The notes: generated by a model from the letters alone, not told the origin. A stretch of 64,000 bases of DNA from CAYNUJ01 sp964573255 (GCA_964573255.1 CAZNJB010000014.1:10552-74551); one strand, 5' to 3'; positions 11,101 to 18,634 are shown, counted from the stretch's first letter. Program-made: numbers and translations.

Positions 11101-13355
11101 TTTTGTTTCGAATAATTTAAGCGTCCGTCAGATTTTCCCTCCAAATGATACAAATAAACTTCTCCAGTGTAGAGTACATCATAACCTTCTGATCGGATTT
11201 TAAAGCACAAATCCATATCTTCCCAACCATTGAAAAAGAATTCGTCAAAACCGCCTACTTTAAGAAATAATTCTTTCTTAATAAACAGGCAAGCGCCTGT
11301 TACGGCTTGCATTTTTCTGACCTTATTTACTTCCGGATGATTGGCAGGGAAATATTTGAAAATGTGATTAGGTCTTTTATAATTGCTGAATGCTATTCCG
11401 CTGTGTTGAACAAGTCCATCTTCGAATAATAGTTTTATACCAACAATACCAATTTGGGGATTTTGGAGGTAGTTAATGGGAAGTGTAATAAAATCTATAT
11501 CTGCGAGTGTATCATTATTTAGAAAAAGAAAATTATCATATTTAGCTAATTTAGCCCCTAAATTATTTGCTTTTGCAAAACCTAAATTAACTTCATTCTT
11601 ATGGTAAATAATTTCATATTTTAGATTACCTATTAATTCTGAAACAGCTTTTTCTGTTCCATCTGTGGATGCGTTATCTATTAAAATAACTTCGAAGATA
11701 GTGTTAGTCTCAATTTTATTTAATGAACGCAAGCAATTGATTGTAAGTTCTTTCTTATTAAAAACAGGTATAATTATCGATAATCTATTTGAGGAATGAT
11801 TCCCCGGATGTTCTGGATTATTTTTAACTTCCCATAAGTAATTTAAATTACTCAGTGCTGTTTCATTTTCCGGATCAATTTCAACAACTCTTTTAATTAG
11901 TTCTAATGCTTCGTCATGTTTATTTTGAAGTGATTTTATAACTGATAAATCATTTAATGCATCAACATTTTGTTGATTTTCTTCAATTATTTCTGATAAA
12001 ATTTTCTCGGCATTATTGTAGTAATCGCACTCAATTAATTTTTCTGCTTTGAATATTTTATATTTTTCATCATTTAATACTTTGGAGAATATATTTATTT
12101 TACCTGAATTTGAGTCCTTGGATAATTCGTTAATTCTTTCTTCCAACAAATATAATAGCAAATGAATTTTATCTTTTAAAGAATAGCACTTAGTTGAGAG
12201 ATATAAGTTGATAATATCTATTTGTTCTTCTTCCGGCAATGAGAATAAAATAAATGAGAGTGAATCGAATAAGTTAAAGTTTTTAAGAATATTTCCTGTA
12301 TCATCTTCGTCAAATTTTAATTCAAGTTCCTTTGCATATTGATTGAAAATATTAATAGCCGGTTGCAGTTCTTCTTCAGTAGCGCCCATTTGAACTGCTT
12401 TAATCAACATCCATTTTGAGTAAATTAAATTGTAATACGAGCTTTGAATAATAGATTGCCGTAATGCAGAATCTACGGACAAATATTTTTCTTCATATTC
12501 TTCAAAAGAGATATTATGGATAGCGCATTGTTGAGTTCTTTCAACAAATTCATCCAACATCAGTTCGGAAATTTCTTTAATATAGTCTATATATTCGTGA
12601 ACATAGGGAAGAGTGGACTTAGCTTGTTCAATTTCATCAAAACCGTATGCTATACCAAATTTTCTTATAAGAGATTCTCTGTGCCAAGCTTTCGATTCCT
12701 TATTACTCTTGGGTATTACGACGCTTACTGTTCCGCACATAGCAGCTTGGAGGGAAAGGCAAGTGGCATCGTCATAGCTGTAAAATATTTCCTTCGAATT
12801 AAAAAGATCGGCTAACTGTTCGTTAGGAGTCGAATCGGTGATTTCCTCAGAATCAGTTAAATCGTGGATAATCTCTCGACCTTTTCCTTTTCTCATTACG
12901 TAAGCTGAGCCTTTTCGCTGGCTTTCTTTATCTTTAAATATATTCTCATAGAACTCTAAAAATTCCAGATAAACTCCTTTTTGCTCGCCTTCGTAAGAAA
13001 ATGCATTCGAATAATATACAATCATATCATCTTTGCCGAAAATACCGTCTCCACCTCTTACGCCAGGTTTATTTAGCAGGTAGCGTACAACATGATTTGC
13101 ATTCAGTGGATTTCCTTTTACAATCTCGGGATAAATAACAATAGCATCCTTCAGATCTCCATCGGTAGCAATCGGCGTATTGTAATCTTTGCAAGTCTCA
13201 AAATTTTCTTCGTCTTCTTTAAATGGATAAAGATAGGCTTTATACCCGTGCTCGTTTAGTAAATGACATAGTTTATGCAGGATTATTACTCCGCCGATAT
13301 TTTTGTGAAATTTTGGCGTATAGATTATATATTTAAGTGTTTTTTTAGTTTTCAT
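5199..13355 (-). CDS. Giant (2718-residue) multi-domain glycosyltransferase/methyltransferase/deacetylase
   Basis: This one uninterrupted frame holds many enzyme domains; boundaries are approximate. Residues 1-270 are GT4/GT1-like (IYTPKFHKNIGGV, then CLSLQAAMCGTVSVV). 445-502 are TPRs. 520-760 are GT2 (LSIIIPVFN, FLNNDT, GGFDEFFFNGWEDMDLC). 790-1090 resemble CgeB/GT4 proteins. 1095-1280 are a CxxC...CPKC zinc ribbon plus SAM methyltransferase (LEIAPLNN). 1300-1590 form a NodB-type deacetylase (TFDDGQ, NHSLNH, FSYPWG). 1605-1855 are GT2 (VLMTTYNR, LDDDD). ~1860-1985 are unassigned. 1988-2235 and 2243-2495 are two more GT2 domains (FLNNDI, VLNNDT). 2508-2718 are TPRs. There is no signal peptide or membrane segment. 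It looks like an assembly line that builds a decorated oligosaccharide, probably on flagellin. It starts 1 base after the formyltransferase gene. The donors and acceptor are not readable from sequence. Confidence 0.85.
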   Translation of the reverse strand: MKTKKTLKYIIYTPKFHKNIGGVIILHKLCHLLNEHGYKAYLYPFKEDEENFETCKDYNTPIATDGDLKDAIVIYPEIVKGNPLNANHVVRYLLNKPGVRGGDGIFGKDDMIVYYSNAFSYEGEQKGVYLEFLEFYENIFKDKESQRKGSAYVMRKGKGREIIHDLTDSEEITDSTPNEQLADLFNSKEIFYSYDDATCLSLQAAMCGTVSVVIPKSNKESKAWHRESLIRKFGIAYGFDEIEQAKSTLPYVHEYIDYIKEISELMLDEFVERTQQCAIHNISFEEYEEKYLSVDSALRQSIIQSSYYNLIYSKWMLIKAVQMGATEEELQPAINIFNQYAKELELKFDEDDTGNILKNFNLFDSLSFILFSLPEEEQIDIINLYLSTKCYSLKDKIHLLLYLLEERINELSKDSNSGKINIFSKVLNDEKYKIFKAEKLIECDYYNNAEKILSEIIEENQQNVDALNDLSVIKSLQNKHDEALELIKRVVEIDPENETALSNLNYLWEVKNNPEHPGNHSSNRLSIIIPVFNKKELTINCLRSLNKIETNTIFEVILIDNASTDGTEKAVSELIGNLKYEIIYHKNEVNLGFAKANNLGAKLAKYDNFLFLNNDTLADIDFITLPINYLQNPQIGIVGIKLLFEDGLVQHSGIAFSNYKRPNHIFKYFPANHPEVNKVRKMQAVTGACLFIKKELFLKVGGFDEFFFNGWEDMDLCFKIRSEGYDVLYTGEVYLYHLEGKSDGRLNYSKQNSDYFYHRWFDKIECDETSLFEHNKLSDSAFSFKNKYLLPERLNFCIKIGVPTREHKGWGDIYYAESLQRAFEKNGHFCKIHYLEEWDQPDDNIDVVIHIKGLSKYNLKKNNFNVIWIINHPELHEIEELNRYDLVLCASKIYYNSVKDQLNVPCFYLPQATDEVFECNNDSEKDKEIDILFVGNNYEFKNNRCRRIIDIIRKSGKNYDLHVIGKYWEGFIPDKNIKGDFVDWIELPKLYRKSKIVLNDHQETMRNYGFVNNRTYDVAISGSFQISDYVEGIEELNIKTFKNDSELINLLDYYLENEDEREEIAHKSKLLAAKHTFSERAKEIEKIIRTVAEESSPHQLCNICGYEGKDFLDMGERRKVRCPKCNSLERQRALKFLLERDNLIKPGMNILEIAPLNNLIFRDYFEKQGCNYVCIDKWKHGNPLDMRDTSWIDYEMDICDLKFDNNSFDLIIMQHVIEEVPDDRKAFSEIARVLKNNGFAILEIPHDKNSIKTIEFGKAEKYGNVRKYGVDVYERLSEFFQYREEIIIDGIQFSKLSKLEIKKKLNFPIILDHPQFEENSTVSRLENLILHLRKTGFTPITTAQAVNYIKGKVYYKKPVWITFDDGQRNDYVKSEAVLKKYGVPATSFLIPNRLSKTDIEAWLKTNKNGIIDIQNHSLNHRQYFIADNIIDIYSPDKYPNLFEKLNPGEPVFEFCSCLTSKRFIPSTEVMEEAKKFISENIGLDKSILIRNLNSFLKNKFNGNLGVFESDADYNERILTEIENGRNILEELFKKDIYAFSYPWGLHSNETKQIVENNHLISVGVNPQRINHEVKNKVLNRIDINGSAYKEFLNSIYTNRDKEIIDYSNSPTVAVLMTTYNRKSTLSEAIQSVISQTFNDWHLIIVNDGGEDVSKLVSSFNDPRIKYFNQEHKGKSAALNFAIKHSKSKYIAYLDDDDIYYPNHLETLISYLETHEESQFVYSIAREKEIIYSENGYETKSFIRYAYQVNSQMLRFRNYIPNLCAIHSRDLLKFSGLYDESLSVLIDWDLYRRLAIFAEPIFLNVETCEYRKKVYNIREEKQITGLYYRNPVKYYENRIYILSKTYPKDKKFVEAENAILLIVNDENKNDFSIFIEELNYIKNITDIQLIILLQCNLESDIIEEIISADNSGIMVLSDFNNTHFESFVDDVITSNNWEKIFLIDNKENLTNKNLINYKAYNERVINLSQYLNNKYKRLESSERKYDTEENLISIIIPTYNNWEYTSNCLKSIYENKDNQTRFEVIVVDNCSKDGTKENLKVLSDKYDHFKVILNDENLGFAKACNIGAENSAGNFILFLNNDIIVKGKWLDKMLGEFRKSDELGAVGAKLLYPDGTIQHAGIGIKYIDNTLVAYNLFQNERKDLIPANVYRKYQAVTAACLLIKKSVFNLIGGFDESFLNGYEDVDLCFRIQENGFSISYCPETEIIHFESKTEGRFNNVEENVKLLNEKWNGKIEADNMEELFIPSVSIIIPVFNQFEYTKACIESIRRFTHIPYEIIIIDDNSTDETSQAIQKEKDIRYYKNDENRGFPYSVNLGLLKALGKYCIVLNNDTVVTEGWVDKLVKYSNLHQNIGIIAPVTNYVSGPQLDKDANYDSIEKMHEYAAKVAIERENQLLEFPRVAFLCTLIKREVIEKIGGLDERFSPGNFEDDDFCLRAQLAGFKTIIAKDVFIHHFGSKSFKKDGSKAYNERIETNRKIFVDKWGSDPEGIWLRNEEIKNRNIYYPINGNLYKQSLLRAIIHSDEEDYSLALQEYLTAIDSFDKYPHQDFDSITLIDLLKLAGNIAINLRKFELSEELFQKMTEYDKVAGYFWLGETYYNSNLRNKAIKCYEKVLEISPTHEPSKLRITELANDFDFSQEIVEAENLIQEEKYPEAALVLNKILEVNPENVDALNNLAVLNILTKNFEEALNILEKVFQLSPNNEIARSNLEYLENTFTS

Positions 13356-13356
13356 T

Positions 13357-14025
13357 TTAGATACCTGCCTGAATATTTATTTTTGGCATAATATAAGAAC
13401 CGTAATAATCGGCCCCCTTAATAATTACCTTATCGTTTTTTATATCTAATAAATCGTTAGTTAATAGATAAAAAATTTGGTTTGCCATTTCTATTTGTAA
13501 ATTTAGAACCGCATCATAACCGTTATCTATATAATTTTTCATTGTGGTCACTGAACTCATAATTATCGGACCGGAATCTATTTCCGGAACAATAAAATGA
13601 GCTGTATTTCCAATAAGGAAATCCCCGTTCTCCATTGCTTTATCAATGGCATTAATTCCTTTATGAGTAGGTAAAATGGAAGGATGAAAATTAATTAGTC
13701 TGAATTTATATTCTTTGAGTAATCTACCGGTTAATACATGTCTGCCGAAACAAAACATGTGAGTGATTTCAAATTTATTAAAGTTTTGTAGAATTATTTT
13801 AGACAATTTCGCTCTTCTTTCGGCAGTCTTTTCCCCAAGCGATTTATAATCAATGGTTAAAAGATGAATATTCCTGTCCCTCAAAGCTTCATTTAAATCC
13901 ACATTTTCCATCGAATCGGAAATAACAAGGAAAGTTTTTGATAAAGTCGGCGAATTGCTCTCTAACAATTTGCGCAATCTTCCGGCTCTACCAGAAACGT
14001 AATATGCCAAACGTACATTACTCAT
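13357..14025 (-). CDS. PurN-like sugar N-formyltransferase
   Basis: The 222-residue protein carries the formyltransferase signature: NFHPSILPTHKG with the catalytic Asn112 and His114, and VPEIDSGPII with Asp150. These are the Asn-His-Asp triad of PurN, Fmt and sugar N-formyltransferases. It transfers a formyl group from N10-formyl-tetrahydrofolate to an amine. The neighbouring aminotransferase and WbqC-like genes argue for an amino-sugar nucleotide as acceptor (VioF/FdtF-like) rather than a purine intermediate. It overlaps the upstream gene by one base and is followed 1 base later by the giant glycosyltransferase. The N-terminus (RLAYYVSGRAGRLRKLLE) is PurN-like. Which amino sugar is formylated remains unproven. 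Confidence 0.75.
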   Translation of the reverse strand: MSNVRLAYYVSGRAGRLRKLLESNSPTLSKTFLVISDSMENVDLNEALRDRNIHLLTIDYKSLGEKTAERRAKLSKIILQNFNKFEITHMFCFGRHVLTGRLLKEYKFRLINFHPSILPTHKGINAIDKAMENGDFLIGNTAHFIVPEIDSGPIIMSSVTTMKNYIDNGYDAVLNLQIEMANQIFYLLTNDLLDIKNDKVIIKGADYYGSYIMPKINIQAGI

Positions 14026-14729
14026 TAAACCAATTCATAACTTTTTAACATTTCTTTAGCTATATCCTTAGTATTGTGCATAAGTAAATCCATAATTGAT
14101 AAATTCGAGTAAAAATGATTGTCTAATTGACTGTAAACTATATTTCTTGTTTCTATGAACTTTAGTTCAATATTTTCTTTTAAAAATTCTTCTTTAGAAT
14201 AAAGTTCTCTCCCTCCGATGGCATTGATATATGTAGTAGTACCTAATGATTTACATATTTCAATAATTTTATCCGTTTTTTTTAGGGAATGATCGATGGA
14301 AATATCAGATGATTTGATTATTTCTACTTGAATTTGTAAGTATTTAACGATTTTAATGATAGAATTATAAATGTATTCAAATAGGTTATTGTTATCGTAA
14401 TTCAGGATTGATAATAAAATTTGTGAGAATTCTTCATAATTGATTGCTTTCTGATAATTTTGCCTGATTTTTTCAATTAGTTTCTTTTTTTCGCGTTGGA
14501 AGAAAATGGGTGCAATTTTTCTTTCGTTAACATTCAAATAATCCGAGTCCTTAGCAATATTAATTGTGAAATATTCGACTTTGCCTTGATTTAAAAATCT
14601 ATTTCTGTTAATCCATCCCTTTTTAGTGAATTTTATATTGTCATATACAACGAATGTGTCAACACTGTGAATAAGTTGAAAATAGCCAATATAAGGCAAA
14701 AAATAAGGTTGCATTATTGCCGTTTTCAT
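14025..14729 (-). CDS. WbqC-like family protein
   Basis: The 234-residue protein starts KTAIMQPYFLPYIGYFQLIH, followed by DNIKFTKKGWINRN. This is the typical N-terminal signature of the WbqC-like family. A later TYINAIGGRELY and the C-terminal SIMDLLMHN segment also fit. Members are found in O-antigen and other surface glycan loci, often beside sugar aminotransferases; a role in acylating amino sugars has been proposed but I treat it as unsettled. The gene overlaps the aminotransferase by 4 bases (ATGA) and the formyltransferase by 1 base, so the three are translationally coupled. Confidence 0.8.
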   Translation of the reverse strand: MKTAIMQPYFLPYIGYFQLIHSVDTFVVYDNIKFTKKGWINRNRFLNQGKVEYFTINIAKDSDYLNVNERKIAPIFFQREKKKLIEKIRQNYQKAINYEEFSQILLSILNYDNNNLFEYIYNSIIKIVKYLQIQVEIIKSSDISIDHSLKKTDKIIEICKSLGTTTYINAIGGRELYSKEEFLKENIELKFIETRNIVYSQLDNHFYSNLSIMDLLMHNTKDIAKEMLKSYELV

Positions 14730-15832
14730 TCTCCCTCCAATATTTTTATCACGGCGTCAATTTCTTTTTCTGATATCGAATCAAAAATTGGGAGACATAA
14801 AATTGATTCGGAAATTTCGTTTGCAACCGGTAAATTTTCTTTGGAAGCACTTGGCAGTCCTCTATATGATGGAAAATTACTAATTAAAGGATAAAAATAT
14901 CTCCGTGCATATATGTTATTTTCCCTCAGTCTTGAATAAATTTCATCTCTGTTAAATTGGCTGTTGTTGTTCTCAATCAAAATGGGCATATAGGAATAAT
15001 TATATTCCACATCTTCCTTTTCGTCAAGTACTTTTATTCCTTCAATGGATTTTAATTTTTCCTTATAAAGTTTTACTGCTTTTTTTCTTCCATTAATAAC
15101 TTTATTGAAATGTTTTAGTTGAAGAATACCGAGTGCAGCTTGGAATTCGTTCATTTTAGCGTTTATTCCCGGTGCAACAACTGTCACTTCATCTGCAAAA
15201 CCGAAATTTTTCAAGTAATCGATTCTTTTTTTTGTTTTCTCATCGTGGCAAATTATTGCGCCCCCTTCAAAAGTTGTGAAAACTTTTGTTGCGTGAAAAC
15301 TTATTACAGAAATATCACCGAAATTTAAAATCGATTGCCCGTTTATTTTTACACCGAATGCATGACAGGCATCATAAATAACGCGTAAACCGTAAATATC
15401 AGCTATTCTCTGAATTTTATCTACGTTACAAGGATTTCCAAAAATATGAACAGGCATTATTGCGGTTGTTTGCGGTGTGATGGCTGATTCTATTTTGTCT
15501 GCATCGAGATTGAAGGTGTCAGGTTCTATATCCACAAAAACCGGTTTTATTCCATTCCACCAAATAGAGTGTGTTGTCGCCGCAAAGCTGAAAGGCGTTG
15601 TAATTACTTCTCCGGATATTTTTAATGCTTGAAGGGCTGTGACTAAAGCCAGAGTACCATTAGCAAACAGGGATAAATAATTTACACCTAAAAATTCCTT
15701 CAGTTTTTCCTCGAATTCCTGATGAAATGCTCCATTATTAGTTAACCATTTGGAATCCCAAATGGATTTTAAATATGGAATAAAATCCTCTAAAGGAGGA
15801 AGATATGGTTGAGTTAAATATAATTTTTCCAT
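14726..15832 (-). CDS. DegT/DnrJ/EryC1 sugar aminotransferase (VioA-like)
   Basis: This is a PLP-dependent sugar aminotransferase of 368 residues. The Schiff-base lysine is Lys183 in SFHATKVF, followed by TFEGGA; Asp154 and His157 (YDACHAFG) are the usual cofactor-contact residues. The substrate-loop AKMNEFQAALG is conserved. The HATKVF-EGG form resembles VioA, which makes dTDP-4-amino-4,6-dideoxyglucose, rather than the HPGK/YPGK form of other subgroups. That subfamily call is from memory and should be tested. It is the first gene of the five-gene leftward operon, with a sigma-54-like promoter 27 bases upstream and no clear ribosome site. With the adjacent formyltransferase it could yield an N-formylated 4-amino sugar nucleotide. 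Confidence 0.82.
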   Translation of the reverse strand: MEKLYLTQPYLPPLEDFIPYLKSIWDSKWLTNNGAFHQEFEEKLKEFLGVNYLSLFANGTLALVTALQALKISGEVITTPFSFAATTHSIWWNGIKPVFVDIEPDTFNLDADKIESAITPQTTAIMPVHIFGNPCNVDKIQRIADIYGLRVIYDACHAFGVKINGQSILNFGDISVISFHATKVFTTFEGGAIICHDEKTKKRIDYLKNFGFADEVTVVAPGINAKMNEFQAALGILQLKHFNKVINGRKKAVKLYKEKLKSIEGIKVLDEKEDVEYNYSYMPILIENNNSQFNRDEIYSRLRENNIYARRYFYPLISNFPSYRGLPSASKENLPVANEISESILCLPIFDSISEKEIDAVIKILEGE

Positions 15833-15858
15833 ATAGAAGTTTAATTTTTAGCTTAGCT

Positions 15859-15874
15859 TGCAATTATTGTACCA
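15859..15874 (-). promoter_or_regulatory. sigma-54-type promoter for the sugar operon
   Basis: On the minus strand it reads TGGTAC-AATAA-TTGCA, preceded by T, with correct 12-base spacing of the key G residues and a consensus GC at -12. The expected transcription start is near 15849. The same TGGTAC-AATAA-TTG core recurs at 47296-47311 on the plus strand. Confidence 0.65.
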
Positions 15875-15942
15875 AGTGGAGGTATATAGAAATCCTATAA
15901 AATGGAATTATAGGGGATAAAATATTATCCAAATTCATGCCA

Positions 15943-15960
15943 TTGGTTAATAATAACCAG
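15943..15960. promoter_or_regulatory. candidate activator dyad TTGGTTA-ATAA-TAACCAG
   Basis: A near-perfect inverted repeat with the same architecture as the site at 18645-18662 (7-4-7, A/T spacer). Its centre is about 78 bp upstream of the -24 G of the leftward promoter at 15859-15874, the same distance as at 47210-47227. Confidence 0.45.
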
Positions 15961-15989
15961 AAGTTAGATGATTTTTTTCTTGTGAGAAC

Positions 15990-16016
15990 TAAACTTTCAG
16001 ACATAAATTCCGATTA
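15990..16016 (+). promoter_or_regulatory. sigma-28 (FliA)-type promoter for the TonB-like/MCP pair
   Basis: TAAACTTT, an 11-base spacer, then TCCGATTA. The enterobacterial FliA consensus is TAAAGTTT-N11-GCCGATAA, so the match is 7/8 and 6/8 with exact spacing. A start near 16024 would give a ~78-base leader. A small hairpin GCTTCA-N5-TGAAGC lies in that leader at 16058-16074. fliA itself is at 47567 in this window. Confidence 0.55.
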
Positions 16017-16101
16017 TCTGAGTATAGAAAACCAAAATAACACTATTTAACTAATTCGCTTCAAAGAGTGAAGCTTTAACCATATTAGCAGGGAGGCTGT
16101 T

Positions 16102-16500
16102 ATGTTAAAAATAGTTAGAACAATTAATTATGTATTTCTAACCGGTGTATTTCTATTCATTTTAACCGGAGGAACAATTAATTCTACTCCAGCCAGTGGT
16201 GATGAATATTTAGCATTCGCAGAAAAAATGCCTGAACCCATTGGCGGTCTGAAGGCAATCTATGCGAAAATTAAGTATCCAGAAATTGCTCAAAAGGCTG
16301 GAATTCAGGGCAAGGTTTACGTTTTAGCTTTCATCGATGAAAACGGAAACGTGAACGATGTAAAAGTTATGAAAGGAATAGGTGGGGGATGTGATGAGGC
16401 AGCTTCAACAGCAGTCAAATCTTCTAAATTTAGTCCGGGTACTAATAAAGGAAAACCAGTTAAGGTAAAACTTTCGCTTGTTATTAATTTTAAATTATAA
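16102..16500 (+). CDS. Short TonB-C-terminal-domain protein
   Basis: The 132-residue protein has an N-terminal hydrophobic segment (residues ~10-25, VFLTGVFLFILTGG) that could be a signal peptide or anchor. It is followed directly by a TonB_C-type domain: KYPEIAQKAGIQGKVYVLAFIDENGNVNDVKVMKG and a C-terminal KVKLSLVINFKL strand. It lacks the long proline-rich spacer of classical TonB, so it is unlikely to span the periplasm as an energy transducer. A GGGAGG ribosome site precedes the ATG. It is followed 5 bases later by the chemoreceptor gene, and both lie behind a sigma-28-like promoter. A periplasmic partner of the receptor or motor is a speculative possibility. Confidence 0.7.
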   Translation: MLKIVRTINYVFLTGVFLFILTGGTINSTPASGDEYLAFAEKMPEPIGGLKAIYAKIKYPEIAQKAGIQGKVYVLAFIDENGNVNDVKVMKGIGGGCDEAASTAVKSSKFSPGTNKGKPVKVKLSLVINFKL

Positions 16501-16505
16501 ATGAT

Positions 16506-18626
16506 ATGGGTATAAAAATGAATAAGCTTAAAGATTATTTCAATAACCTAAAATTTGTTAGAAAACTTCAATTCGGTTTTCTTTGTATTGGATTGATTGC
16601 AACAATAATCGTTGTAAATGATTTTGTTCAAATCAAAGGATTTGAGGCAACAAAAGATGCAATTTTCAACGATTATGTTAAACCCAAGAGTCGTATAGAT
16701 AATCTTTATTCGGAATTCCAAAAGATACAATTTACAATGTTGAAGTTATCTATGGAGGATTTCGCTGATAAGTTCAACGATAATTATGAATCTTATCAAG
16801 AACGTAAAAACTATTTCGACAATACTTTAGAGCAGTTGAAAGTAGACCTCGAAAAATTGGGTTTAACCGAAAAAGTGGAAGAAGTTCAAACTGCATGGAA
16901 TAATTACAAGAGCTTAGTTGCTGATGGAATAATAAGTGCCGCATCTACGAAGAATTATGAATATGCTGCGGTTATTACTACAAGTGTAGGCGAAGAAGTT
17001 GGACAAACTATGATTGGTACGTTCGATGGAATTATCAGCGAATTGGACAAAAAAGCAGATGAACTTGATGCCAGTGTTTCCGAATCTGTTAATAATTCTA
17101 TTGTTTGGATAATTATAGGAATGGCTTTAGGTCTTGGTGTATTTTTGATTGCGTCATTGTTTATTGCTCCGGCAATTACAAAACCAATTAATAAGATGAT
17201 GGACGTCATTCGTGAATTTTCCTTAGGCAATTATGATGTCCATCTTGAAATTAATACAAAAGATGAATTTGGTGAGTTGGCAAATTCTCTCCGACAATTA
17301 AGAGCGGCTCAGAAAGAGAAAATTGAAGCTGCAGAAAGAATTGCCCGTGGCGAAATACAAAAGGTTGAACCAGCATCGGATAAAGATGCACTTGCACATG
17401 CATTTAACCGCGAAGTTGAGATATTCCAAGAATTGATGTTTGAGGCGGATAAACTTATAAAAGCCAACCAGTATGGGAATTTGCAGATGCGTGGAAATAC
17501 ATCTCGATTTGAAGGTGGTTGGAGAAGTTTTATAGAAGGGATCAATTCTATTCTTGAAGCCATTGTTAATCCAATCAACGAAGCTAGTAGGGTGTTAAAT
17601 TTACTTGCCGGTGGCGACTTGAGTGTTAGAATGGAAGGAGAATATAAAGGTGATTATGCAAAAATAAAAGAAGACGTTAATAAATTAGCAGATTCTCTCA
17701 ATACCGCGATAGGAAATGTGGCACAAAATGCTGAATCTCTGGCAATTGCAGCTTCTGAAATATCTTCCAGTACAGAAGAACTTGCTGCTGGAGCAGATGA
17801 GCAGAATATTCAAGTTAACGATATTGTCACGTCAATGGATGAAATGTCGAAAACTATTATGGATAGCACTCAACATGCTACAACCGTAGCTCAATCTGCT
17901 CAAGAAGCAGGTAGAAAAGCACGCGAAGGAGGCAAAATTGTAAATGAAACCGTCGAAGGTATGATTCGCATTGCCGAAATAGTTATGAAATCTGCCGAAA
18001 CCATTAAAGCTTTAGGTAGAAGCAGCCATGAAATAGGCGAAATTGTTAAAGTTATTAACGATATTGCCGAACAAACCAATCTGCTTGCCTTAAATGCTGC
18101 TATTGAAGCAGCACGTGCAGGGGAGCAGGGACGCGGTTTTGCCGTTGTTGCCGACGAAGTTAGAAAGTTGGCAGAAAAAACTACGAAAGCAACAAAAGAA
18201 ATTGAAGCGATGATAAAAAATATTCAATTGGATACTAAAGATGCCGTAGATTCGATTGAAGAGGGTACAAAAGAAGTTGAGAAAGGAAAAGACCTGGCTT
18301 GTAAGGCTGGTAAATCCCTCGACGAGATCATCGAAGATGTTGAAAAAGTTGCTGAAGTAATTAATTATCTTGCTACTGCAAGTGAGCAGCAGAGCACCAC
18401 AAGTGAATTGATTACCAAGAATATCGAAAATATCAGTAATGTTTCTACACAAGCAGCTGAGGGAACACGCCGTATCAGTCAAGCGGCTGAAGATCTATAC
18501 AGACTCACTGAAAGCTTACGTGAGGTAATAAATTATTTCAAACTGCGTGAACAGAATTCCGTTGATCAAAAGTTAGGTAGTTCATCCGAATTTTATATCG
18601 GAAATAACGGGAAAGTACATTACTAA
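16506..18626 (+). CDS. Methyl-accepting chemotaxis protein
   Basis: A 706-residue transmembrane chemoreceptor. TM1 is at ~21-40 and a ~155-residue extracytoplasmic helical domain (four-helix-bundle-like) follows. TM2 is at ~197-220, then HAMP (KPINKMMDVIREFSLGNYDVHLE), a second HAMP-like stretch (LNLLAGGDLSVRMEGEYKGD), and the coiled signalling domain. The conserved hairpin tip is at ~518-555 (DIAEQTNLLALNAAIEAARAGE). The C-terminus lacks the CheR-tethering pentapeptide. The start may be the ATG at 16506 or the one 12 bases on; neither has a strong ribosome site. It precedes the che operon but is separated from it by a terminator. Its ligand is unknown. Confidence 0.93.
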   Translation: MGIKMNKLKDYFNNLKFVRKLQFGFLCIGLIATIIVVNDFVQIKGFEATKDAIFNDYVKPKSRIDNLYSEFQKIQFTMLKLSMEDFADKFNDNYESYQERKNYFDNTLEQLKVDLEKLGLTEKVEEVQTAWNNYKSLVADGIISAASTKNYEYAAVITTSVGEEVGQTMIGTFDGIISELDKKADELDASVSESVNNSIVWIIIGMALGLGVFLIASLFIAPAITKPINKMMDVIREFSLGNYDVHLEINTKDEFGELANSLRQLRAAQKEKIEAAERIARGEIQKVEPASDKDALAHAFNREVEIFQELMFEADKLIKANQYGNLQMRGNTSRFEGGWRSFIEGINSILEAIVNPINEASRVLNLLAGGDLSVRMEGEYKGDYAKIKEDVNKLADSLNTAIGNVAQNAESLAIAASEISSSTEELAAGADEQNIQVNDIVTSMDEMSKTIMDSTQHATTVAQSAQEAGRKAREGGKIVNETVEGMIRIAEIVMKSAETIKALGRSSHEIGEIVKVINDIAEQTNLLALNAAIEAARAGEQGRGFAVVADEVRKLAEKTTKATKEIEAMIKNIQLDTKDAVDSIEEGTKEVEKGKDLACKAGKSLDEIIEDVEKVAEVINYLATASEQQSTTSELITKNIENISNVSTQAAEGTRRISQAAEDLYRLTESLREVINYFKLREQNSVDQKLGSSSEFYIGNNGKVHY

Positions 18627-18634
18627 GAAACGTT

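Noticed and set aside
9734..12815. Several plus-strand frames of 60-100 codons inside the giant minus-strand gene
   Set aside because: They are antisense shadows with no ribosome sites, no recognisable motifs and low-complexity translations.
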